From CAZKBP01 sp964551015 (lineage in GTDB: Bacteria > Bacteroidota > Bacteroidia > Cytophagales > Microscillaceae), in the NCBI GenBank assembly GCA_964551015.1, contig CAZKBP010000018.1, positions 45,388-109,387 on the forward strand: a DNA stretch of 64,000 nucleotides. Direction: 5' to 3'. Below the pieces are notes generated by a model. The model had not been told where the DNA came from. It was given only the letters and a program-made list of their open reading frames with translations, and made no database searches. The position numbers and the translations under genes are program-made. This document shows positions 1-7,357 of the stretch, piece by piece. Within the stretch, counting starts at the first letter, position 1; the number at the start of each line of letters is the position of its first letter.

Positions 1-279
1 GAGGAGGAGGCGATTGCCGTTTTTGTAACCTTTGTGATTCTATCCTGTATTTACGTGGGGCTGGCTATCTGGAGTAATTATCAGCCTTTTCCAGCTCTTC
101 TCACCGGCTTTCTCTTATATGTCAGTATCATTTTGCTGGATTTGGCTCTTGATCCTGCCTCGGTTTTGCAGGGAATTGTGATTAAGGTAGTTTTTATTGT
201 GGTTTTCATCAAGGGAATTTCTTCTGCGCGTGAGGCCAAAGAACTAAAAGAAGAACTGAAAATCCAAGGACTCCTCTAA
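1..279 (+). CDS. C-terminal part of an integral membrane protein (gene starts before the window)
   Basis: The frame is open from the first base to a TAA at 277-279, so only the last 92 residues are present. Three hydrophobic stretches are visible (about residues 5-25, 31-50 and 54-70), followed by a short charged tail rich in Lys and Glu. The piece has the look of a small polytopic membrane protein with a cytoplasmic tail. The next gene (CPBP protease) starts 10 bp downstream on the same strand, so the two are probably cotranscribed. I do not recognise the family from this fragment. Confidence 0.7.
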   Translation, partial: EEEAIAVFVTFVILSCIYVGLAIWSNYQPFPALLTGFLLYVSIILLDLALDPASVLQGIVIKVVFIVVFIKGISSAREAKELKEELKIQGLL

Positions 280-289
280 GGCTAAATCC

Positions 290-1108
290 ATGCAAGAATA
301 TCTACATAAATACACCGGAGCCAATGTTCCGGAGGAGCCTTTGCCTGCTCCCTTACCTACACTGACTTGTAATTATTGTCAAGCTGAAATTCGTAATGAA
401 TCGCGTTTCTGCCCTCGCTGTGGAACCAAATTACTCCACCTCTCTCAAGAAAGTGTGGCGCGAAAAAGCCAATTTGAGCGACGCTTGTTGCCTATTCTGG
501 CGTATTATATCCTAAGTGTCATTCTGTTGGTGGCTTACTACACGGTTAGCTCTGATGAGATCGGCGATTATACCAGTTTAATGATCTTTGATGGTATTTT
601 TTCGCTCTTTACGCTCGGTTTCGTGATTGCCAATCGAGATCAGATGCTGAGCTTATTCAACCCCGACAAGGTTCGTGTGCCTACCCTACTCAGCATGGCC
701 ATTGTTGCTTTGCTGGGAGCGATCGGTATTCATTATCTGGGTGATGCAGTAAATATCTTCTTTTTTGGAGAAACCTACGATACAATCGGAGAATTTGCCT
801 ATTCGGATTATCCTCTGCTGTTGGCTACTGTCTTTATTGCCATTCAACCTGCTTTGTTTGAAGAGATGGCCTTTCGAGGTTTTTTATTCAATCACTTGTC
901 TGCACTGAGTAATCCTCAAACGGCGATCATTGTAAGCACTTTACTTTTTGGTTTCTTACATTTTTCGCCGATTAGTCTGCTTTGGCTTTTGCCATTGGGC
1001 TTTTTGTTTGCCTCCTATCGCCAAAAGTACGATACCATTTGGTATGGCATCTTTGGGCATTTCACTTATAACTTCACGCTGGTGTTGCTGAGCTTTTATG
1101 GGTTTTAG
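290..1108 (+). CDS. CPBP-family intramembrane protease with N-terminal zinc ribbon
   Basis: This 272-residue protein begins with a soluble segment carrying a CxxC...CxxC zinc ribbon (Cys27, Cys30, Cys41, Cys44), followed by about six membrane helices from residue 65 on. The three CPBP/Abi (CAAX protease and bacteriocin-processing) signatures are present: EExxxR at Glu191-Glu192-Arg196, FxxxH ending in His224, and a final HxxxN at His257/Asn261. In the family these residues form the intramembrane glutamate protease site. The substrate is unknown; members process prenylated or membrane-bound peptides or act in bacteriocin self-protection. The zinc ribbon in front suggests a regulatory or protein-binding module. 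It lies 10 bp after a membrane-protein gene and converges with the response regulator at 1163. Confidence 0.88.
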   Translation: MQEYLHKYTGANVPEEPLPAPLPTLTCNYCQAEIRNESRFCPRCGTKLLHLSQESVARKSQFERRLLPILAYYILSVILLVAYYTVSSDEIGDYTSLMIFDGIFSLFTLGFVIANRDQMLSLFNPDKVRVPTLLSMAIVALLGAIGIHYLGDAVNIFFFGETYDTIGEFAYSDYPLLLATVFIAIQPALFEEMAFRGFLFNHLSALSNPQTAIIVSTLLFGFLHFSPISLLWLLPLGFLFASYRQKYDTIWYGIFGHFTYNFTLVLLSFYGF

Positions 1109-1162
1109 AGAATCGTCCGTTTTGTTTTTTTACAGCTCGAGGTTTGTCATTTTCAAAGAAAC

Positions 1163-1828
1163 TCAATCGGTATATCCATTTTTCACGGCATAAAGAATCA
1201 GTTCTTTGATGTTTTTGACTCCGACTTTATCCATGATATTGCGACGGTGCGTATCGATGGTAGAGACCGCATTGTGCTCTTCTTCTGCGATTTGAACGGC
1301 GGTTTTGCCCTCGGCAATTTTCTTAAGAATTTTTACCTCAGTTTTGGTGAGTTTGGTTTTTTTAGGCTTGTTTTTGTTCTGGACACTTTCGGTCAGGATT
1401 TTTAAAATATCCTTGTCATAATAATTATTCCCTGCTTGGACTTCAAAGATGGCCTTCACCAAATCCTCAGCACTCCGGTTTTTGACCACGTAACCCGCAG
1501 CACCTGCCTGTACGGCTCCTACCACGTAAGCTTCCATCTTGAAAGAGCTTAGGATTAATACTTTGATATCGGGATAGCGTTCTCTGATAATTTTTGTGAG
1601 ATCAATCCCGTCTATCTTAGAGTCAGGAATTTGAATATCCAAAATGGCTATATCTACCTGCTTGTGGTTTAAGCGTAGGAATTCTAATAATTCATCGGGT
1701 TGGGTGGCCGAGTGGAGAACTTCTATTTTTTGGGTGTAAGTATCTCTCAATAGAGAATTAATTCCCTCTAAGACGATCTGGTGATCGTCTAGCATAATGA
1801 CCTGAATGGTATCTTGTTGTACTTCCAT
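1163..1828 (-). CDS. NarL/LuxR-family response regulator
   Basis: A 221-residue two-domain response regulator. The receiver domain has the acidic pair Asp14-Asp15, the phosphoacceptor Asp64 in the stretch AILDIQIP, and a conserved Lys near residue 116 (GYVVK). A linker rich in Lys leads to a LuxR-type helix-turn-helix at about residues 155-221 (TKTEVKILKKIAEGKT, then STIDTHRRNIMDKVGV). It lies 95 bp downstream of the TPR histidine kinase on the same strand. The kinase has the HisKA_3 dimerisation type that pairs with NarL-type regulators, so the two are the likely cognate pair. The target genes cannot be read from the sequence. Confidence 0.93.
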   Translation of the reverse strand: MEVQQDTIQVIMLDDHQIVLEGINSLLRDTYTQKIEVLHSATQPDELLEFLRLNHKQVDIAILDIQIPDSKIDGIDLTKIIRERYPDIKVLILSSFKMEAYVVGAVQAGAAGYVVKNRSAEDLVKAIFEVQAGNNYYDKDILKILTESVQNKNKPKKTKLTKTEVKILKKIAEGKTAVQIAEEEHNAVSTIDTHRRNIMDKVGVKNIKELILYAVKNGYTD

Positions 1829-1923
1829 TTGAGAATGTTGTTTTTGTCCTGAGCAGACAACCTGTTAATTTGTTTAAGAAAAATACCTACCTCCAAGCTG
1901 GGAATTATCGAGCCAAAACTCCA

Positions 1924-4086
1924 TTACTTACTTCTCGACAAGGGCAGATGAATAATCGCCGTGGTTCCTTTGCCGAGGCTGGTATCCACGTGAAAATGTC
2001 CACCCAATTGCGTGATGCGCTTGTCAATGCTGTCTAAACCGAGGCTTTTACTTTCTTTGACCTGTTCTCGGTCGAAGCCTTTCCCGTTATCAACCACAGT
2101 TACAGTTAGTTCCCCTTCTTCGTCCCGACAGAAAACTTGGATTTCCAAATCCGTGGCCTCAGCGTGTTTGAGTACATTACTGACTAGCTCTTGTACGGTT
2201 CGGTAGATGATGAGCTCCAATTTGACGTTCAGGCGTTTTCCTTCCATACCTACTTCTACCAAATCTACCTCGATCATTTGACTGGACTCCACGGTCTTTT
2301 TCAATTCTTGTAGCGCGGTACTTAGTCCGAAGCGTTCTATGAAATTAGAAGATAGATCGTGCGAAATCCTACGCACCTCTTCACTGGTTTTGTCCAAGAG
2401 ATTGAAAGCTTTTTCGTAGGTTTCCTGATTTTGGTCAGCAATGTTTTGAAGTTGTTCATTGACTGATTTAAAGTGGAGCTTGACCATCGAGAGCATACTG
2501 CCGAGGTTGTCGTGTAGCTCTTGGGCGATCCGGTTTCGCTCTAATTCTTGTCCTTCCATGATTGCACTCATAGTTTCGTATTGTTGCTTACTTAAAATTT
2601 CTTCCACCTCGTATTGTTTATCTTTGAGTTTATTTTCGGCGATTAATCTTTTCTGGCGGCCTTGGTAGCTCTGAATCAGTGCCAAAAACAAGCCTGTAAG
2701 CAACATCGTTCCTGCAATCAGGGCGTAAATCAGGGTCATTTGTTGGCGGTTGTCGGCGGCGAGGCGGGCGAGTTCGGCCTGCTCGATGAGGCGATCTTTT
2801 TCTAAAAGTTCTTGTTGTTTTTGCTGTTCTTCGTAGGCGTCTTTGTAGTTCATGGCCGAGCGGTAGCTTTGCTCGAGGCTATCACTCAGAGCTAGATATC
2901 TTTTACTATACTCCAGGGCTTTTTGGCTATCACCAACTTTAGTATAGCCTAAGGCAAGGTTGCGGAGTGAGATTTGCTGAGATTCTGCGTTATTGATTTT
3001 TTCGGCGATCTCCAAGCTTTTCTGATAATGTTTTAGTGCTCGTTGGTTACTTCCTTGGTCGAGATACAGTAAACCTAAATTGTTATAGGTTTCTGCAAGC
3101 GTATTTTTCTCGTCATTTTCCTCAGCGATCTGAACGGCTTTTTGAAAATATTCTTCCGCTTTCACGATTTCTTTTTTGGAGTAATGAGTGTGGCCGATGT
3201 TGTTGAACAGCTTGGCTAGTCCCTGCTCGCTGTCGATTTCTTGTTTGATTTTGAGACTTTTATGGTAACTTTCAAGAGCTTTGTCGTGTTGGTTGAGCTT
3301 TTGATAAACCGAGCCAATGTTTTGGTATATTTTGCTCAGGTCAACTTTGTTTGGTGTTTTTTTGTATATTTCTGCGGCTTGCTGATAGTAATCAAGAGCG
3401 GAGTCGTAATTTTTATTTTTGTTGTAAAACCACCCAATATCGAGCAACGAAGCAGCAATGTTTTCCTGATTACCAATCTTTCTCTTTCTTTCCAATGTGT
3501 TGAGATGTAGCTCGAGCGCTTTGTCTTGCTGACCTATATCGCTGTAACAACTAGCTAAGTTGTTAGCGACTGCTGTCAAGGCTGCAGTTTCGTCAAGCCT
3601 TTCAAAGGTAGCCAGTGCCTGCTCCCAGAGAGCAATTGCCTTCTCGCATTGTCCTAGGTGGTCATAGATCAAACCAATATAGTTCTGGGAGCGAGCAATT
3701 CCGTAAGCGTGTCCCAGCGATTTTTCTACTTCCAAGGCACTCTGATAGTTCTTTAATGCTTCACTCGGATTGCCTTGATTCTGGTAACAAAAGCCTAAGC
3801 GAATATAGCTGGTAGCTAAACCCATTTTAAAATTGAGTTTTTTGGATAAATCCAAAGCTGATTGTGCGTGCCTTACCCCTTGTTTAGGATCAGCTTTTCT
3901 ATATTCCCAAGCTAGCTCATTCAAAATATTCACCCGATGAGTATCAGGTTGTGACTTTTGCAACAAGGTGTGGAGGCTATCCACGCTAGAATTTGTCATT
4001 TGGGCATAGACAGAGTATTGAGCAAAGGAGTATAAAAACAATCCGACTAATAATGATCGTAGATAAAACAAAGATTTAGGTATCAT
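1924..4086 (-). CDS. TPR-containing sensor histidine kinase (HisKA_3 type)
   Basis: The ATG at 4086 is preferred (720 residues): it is preceded by AAAGGA and starts directly on a signal peptide ending ...SVYAQ. A TTG start 36 bp further upstream is possible but adds a charged leader. Order: signal peptide, about nine TPR repeats (residues 88-408, typical NIGxxY and ALxxYxxSL motifs), coiled coil, one membrane helix (about 450-471), a second coiled coil, the phosphoacceptor His525 in ELHDNLGSML, and an ATPase domain with VVDNGKGFD and a glycine-rich end. In the family the TPR part sits in the periplasm and senses an unknown ligand or protein. The kinase should phosphorylate the regulator encoded 95 bp downstream. 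Confidence 0.92.
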   Translation of the reverse strand: MIPKSLFYLRSLLVGLFLYSFAQYSVYAQMTNSSVDSLHTLLQKSQPDTHRVNILNELAWEYRKADPKQGVRHAQSALDLSKKLNFKMGLATSYIRLGFCYQNQGNPSEALKNYQSALEVEKSLGHAYGIARSQNYIGLIYDHLGQCEKAIALWEQALATFERLDETAALTAVANNLASCYSDIGQQDKALELHLNTLERKRKIGNQENIAASLLDIGWFYNKNKNYDSALDYYQQAAEIYKKTPNKVDLSKIYQNIGSVYQKLNQHDKALESYHKSLKIKQEIDSEQGLAKLFNNIGHTHYSKKEIVKAEEYFQKAVQIAEENDEKNTLAETYNNLGLLYLDQGSNQRALKHYQKSLEIAEKINNAESQQISLRNLALGYTKVGDSQKALEYSKRYLALSDSLEQSYRSAMNYKDAYEEQQKQQELLEKDRLIEQAELARLAADNRQQMTLIYALIAGTMLLTGLFLALIQSYQGRQKRLIAENKLKDKQYEVEEILSKQQYETMSAIMEGQELERNRIAQELHDNLGSMLSMVKLHFKSVNEQLQNIADQNQETYEKAFNLLDKTSEEVRRISHDLSSNFIERFGLSTALQELKKTVESSQMIEVDLVEVGMEGKRLNVKLELIIYRTVQELVSNVLKHAEATDLEIQVFCRDEEGELTVTVVDNGKGFDREQVKESKSLGLDSIDKRITQLGGHFHVDTSLGKGTTAIIHLPLSRSK

Positions 4087-4178
4087 AAATGTTCCTTTAA
4101 ATTTTGACTCCTTTGAACTCAAGATAGCGATTCCAAGGACTTTCTTGTAAAAGCTCCTAAAAACGTGTAAGCAATACT

Positions 4179-4427
4179 TTAATTTGTTTCCTCTTCTTCC
4201 GACTCTGGATCGCGGGGTTCCACGGGTTTTACTCCTTGACCTGATTTCTCATCAGAAGTATTTCCCTGCTCTCCACCCTCATCTTCATCAGGCATCAAAA
4301 GCGTATCTACAATTTCTTCGTCAGTCCAGAGCATAGAGAATTCAGTGGCATTGTCTAGTAATGTTTGCATCAGTTTAAGTGTTTGAGTTTGAATAATAGA
4401 TAAATGATTATACACAAAGGTGGGCAT
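4179..4427 (-). CDS. Small hypothetical protein with acidic C-terminus
   Basis: An 82-residue reading frame upstream of the histidine kinase on the same strand, 92 bp away. The N-terminal half looks helical; the C-terminal half is strongly acidic (clusters of Asp and Glu, e.g. MPDEDEGGE and ESEEEE) and probably disordered. AGGAGA lies about 13 bp before the ATG, which is somewhat far. No family is recognised. It could be a real small protein cotranscribed with the sensor system, or a chance frame; composition and position favour a real gene only weakly. Confidence 0.45.
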   Translation of the reverse strand: MPTFVYNHLSIIQTQTLKLMQTLLDNATEFSMLWTDEEIVDTLLMPDEDEGGEQGNTSDEKSGQGVKPVEPRDPESEEEETN

Positions 4428-4685
4428 TTTGCTTGCTAACTTTCTCCTAGAAGTTAAGGCTTTTAATCTACTAAGTTCTGAGTAGAAAATTAAGCAAAAA
4501 ATGCCTATTGTGCTTTGTCGCTTGAAGTTAGGAAAATTTCTGATATTTTAAAATGAGGAACAGATTCTACGCTCATTTTTAAAATAGTAAAAGATTCTGC
4601 AAGGTATTTCCTGAAGCAATGCTTGGAATTTTAGAGAATTAACCCAAACTTAAAGCCCGTAAACCTATAAACCCTTTTTAATCCT

Positions 4686-7106
4686 ATGGCTTCTCAGAAA
4701 TTATACGCCCTCTTAGTAGGGATCAATGAATACTTTCCGGGTGAGGAAAGAGTCAAAGACCTCAATGGTTCTGTGAATGATATCGAGCACGTGGCCGCCA
4801 AACTTCGGCAGTATTACGCGCATCTCGACCCGCAAATTGTCTTACTCAAAAACGAAGAGGCCAAACGGGATAATATTATCCGCCACTTCCGCCAACATCT
4901 CCGCGATCAAGCAGATGAAAACAGCACGGCACTCTTTATGTACAGTGGGCACGGCTCTCAGCAATACAGCAAAAAAGCCTTACGCGCCCAAAATCCCCAC
5001 GAAAAATACGAGGAGACGATTATCTGCCACGACAGCCGCCAGAAGAGTGAACAAGGAAAATACGTTAGCAAAGATATTTCTGACAAGGAACTAGGTACGC
5101 TCGTCAAAGAAGTGGCCGACCAAGGTGCTCATACCGTGGTTTGGCTAGATTGCTGTCACTCGGGTTCGGGCACTCGAGATGCCGATGATTTGGTGCTAGG
5201 TGCCACCCGCCAAATCGGAATGCGTCAGGCTGATCACTCGGAAAAGGAAAGCACTGCCCAAGAAGATATCCTTAGGATCGAGGTAGGTGAAGAACTGCCT
5301 ACTTCCAAACACGTACTACTGGCCGCTTGCCAATACGACCAATTGGCCCGCGAAATTCCCAAGCCCATTCACCAAGGCTTATTTACCAAAAGCCTCCTCG
5401 CGGCTATGGATCATTTTTTCGAAAAACATCAGAAATTTAGCTATGCCGACTTGTTTGAAGCTGCTCGTATCAAAGTATTGCAATATACGCATCAGCAAAG
5501 CCCCAAATATGACAGCTACGGCTACTTTAATGCTCATAGCACGTTTTTGGAAGGCATCCCGATGAAAGATGCTCAGGTAAGAAGAAACGTTTTTTATCAG
5601 CAGTCAGCCTGGAAAATCAAATTGGGGGCGGCTGACGGCCTTTCCTCAAATACAGAACACCCCATAACCGTCACCATTTATGACCCAAGCAATGATACGC
5701 TACCTCTGGTACAGGCGGCAATCTCCAGTGTTGGACTAGAGGAAAGCACTTTGGAGCCAGATCGTCCGGAAGCTTTAAATCAAGAGGTTGTTTATCAGGC
5801 ACAATTGACGACGACACTTATTCCTGCAATTACTTTTCGATTGGTCAGTGAGCACACAATTTCTCAGCAAGACTTGGACATCTTGCGCTCTTCTACCTTT
5901 GCTCTGAGTACGGAGCCCGAAGTGCAAACCAAATATCAGATTCGGCTAGACCGAGAACCTGCTCAAGTATTACGAGGGCAAACCCTTGTCTATCCACAGG
6001 AAGAGCAAGCCACGGTTTCCCTAGAGGAGCTCGCTTGGGCCATGCATAAAATCGCACGTTGGGAACGCTTGCTAGCCCTAGCCAATCCACGTGCTCCTCA
6101 ATATCTGCGAGATCAGGTCGAGGTTTGGCTAGACTTAAATGACCGAGAAGAGCTGAAACAAAAGCATATTTTGGTTTATTGCTATCCTGAAAAAGATGGG
6201 ACAGCAATGCTTGGGAAAGTTCCTTTTCTATTCAAGATCAAGAATCAAAGTGAAGAGGGTTTGTATTTTAATTTGCTCTACTTCAATAATGAATACGGTG
6301 TATCTCCTATGTATAATCAGAAGATAGCCTCAAGCGATACTCCCAAAATCCTCTTGAAAGATACTTTCACCAGCCAAGATCGCTTTGAAAGTCAGGATAT
6401 TCTGAAGCTCTTGGTGAGTAAGCGGGAATCCCATGATTATACTTTTCAGCAGGGAGATTTTCTGGAAGATACTTTCCCCAAAGAGGGGGCGCGCTCTGCT
6501 GAATCACAAGCCACGGTTAAAGAGGCGGAAATAGAGATGGCTTGGTTTAGTCAAATGTTTATAATCCACAGTATTCAGCATTTAGGAAGCATCCAAAGCA
6601 CAGAAAGTCTCTCCATTGCCGAAGGTCAAATCGAGATCAGTGCTCACCCACGCTTCCAGGCCGAAGTAGCCTTACGCTCAGCCGAATCGTGGGAAAAAGG
6701 GCTGGAGGTGATTCCAGAACTGGCTCTACGCTTTGATTATGAATTGCTGAATTTTTCTGCTCAGCCCCAGCGAGAACAAGCTTGTGTCTTAGAACTAAGA
6801 AATTATGAGGGAGCAGAAAGCTTGAAAGCTCAGCCCTTAGCAATCAAACTAAATACGCCACTTGAAGCCGGAGAACACCTACTGCCGCTTACTTTTGATG
6901 GGCACTCGGTTTATACGATGGGGAATATACTAACAGAAAGTGATGGAAAATACGTTTTTAACCTGAACCAAATCCCTGAAACCAAAGGCGAATGGTCGGA
7001 AGTTGCCAAGCCAGAGCGTACTTTCCGTGTTTATTTTTTGAAAGTAAAAGAAGCTCCCCATCAAATCGTTGAAAGAGAGGAATGGATTCAAGTTTTGGAT
7101 AAATAG
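4686..7106 (+). CDS. Caspase-like (peptidase C14, metacaspase-type) protein with long C-terminal region
   Basis: An 806-residue protein without a signal peptide. Residues 1-290 form a caspase-like fold: LYALLVGINEY at the start, the catalytic His89 in YSGHGS, and the catalytic Cys157 in the metacaspase motif DCCHSG. Metacaspases cut after Arg or Lys. The remaining 500 residues look like beta-rich domains; the stretch near residues 515-535 (FLFKIKNQSEEGLYFNLLYF) resembles the DUF4384 type of domain often attached to bacterial caspases. There is no transmembrane segment. The gene stands alone between the sensor operon and GH97. Bacterial caspase-like proteins have been linked to abortive defence and regulated proteolysis, but nothing here fixes the role or the activator. 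Confidence 0.87.
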   Translation: MASQKLYALLVGINEYFPGEERVKDLNGSVNDIEHVAAKLRQYYAHLDPQIVLLKNEEAKRDNIIRHFRQHLRDQADENSTALFMYSGHGSQQYSKKALRAQNPHEKYEETIICHDSRQKSEQGKYVSKDISDKELGTLVKEVADQGAHTVVWLDCCHSGSGTRDADDLVLGATRQIGMRQADHSEKESTAQEDILRIEVGEELPTSKHVLLAACQYDQLAREIPKPIHQGLFTKSLLAAMDHFFEKHQKFSYADLFEAARIKVLQYTHQQSPKYDSYGYFNAHSTFLEGIPMKDAQVRRNVFYQQSAWKIKLGAADGLSSNTEHPITVTIYDPSNDTLPLVQAAISSVGLEESTLEPDRPEALNQEVVYQAQLTTTLIPAITFRLVSEHTISQQDLDILRSSTFALSTEPEVQTKYQIRLDREPAQVLRGQTLVYPQEEQATVSLEELAWAMHKIARWERLLALANPRAPQYLRDQVEVWLDLNDREELKQKHILVYCYPEKDGTAMLGKVPFLFKIKNQSEEGLYFNLLYFNNEYGVSPMYNQKIASSDTPKILLKDTFTSQDRFESQDILKLLVSKRESHDYTFQQGDFLEDTFPKEGARSAESQATVKEAEIEMAWFSQMFIIHSIQHLGSIQSTESLSIAEGQIEISAHPRFQAEVALRSAESWEKGLEVIPELALRFDYELLNFSAQPQREQACVLELRNYEGAESLKAQPLAIKLNTPLEAGEHLLPLTFDGHSVYTMGNILTESDGKYVFNLNQIPETKGEWSEVAKPERTFRVYFLKVKEAPHQIVEREEWIQVLDK

Positions 7107-7138
7107 CCGTATTTGATGGTTATTCTTAAAAGAAAAAA

Positions 7139-7163
7139 GCCGAATATCTTAGCGATATTCGGC
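7139..7163 (-). terminator. Rho-independent terminator for the GH97 gene
   Basis: A perfect 10-bp stem (GCCGAATATC, loop TTAGC, GATATTCGGC). On the minus strand it is followed by TTTTTTC, so it fits the end of the leftward GH97 transcript, leaving a 3' leader of about 200 nt. On the plus strand there is no T-run, so it would serve the caspase gene only poorly. Confidence 0.75.
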
Positions 7164-7327
7164 TCCCATACTGGACAAAGAATCTTGGAAGTAAATGCAA
7201 TCGAGTCAAAATCACACCTCTTAACACAAAGTCAAACCTGAGGACATTCTATCGATAATGTTGATTGGCGTTGTATTACAAAGATGTGTATTCATGGGTC
7301 AGATTTACTCCTTAAGTGTTAGTAAAT

Positions 7328-7353
7328 TTTTATACTAAGAACTTAGTATAAAA
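7328..7353. promoter_or_regulatory. 12-bp perfect inverted repeat just behind GH97
   Basis: TTTTATACTAAG, a 2-bp centre AA, then CTTAGTATAAAA. The spacer is too short for a good RNA hairpin unless the inner pairs open, so this may be a dyad protein-binding site. It starts 4 bp beyond the GH97 stop codon. A role as part of the GH97 3' end is equally possible. Confidence 0.4.
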
Positions 7354-7357
7354 CTTC

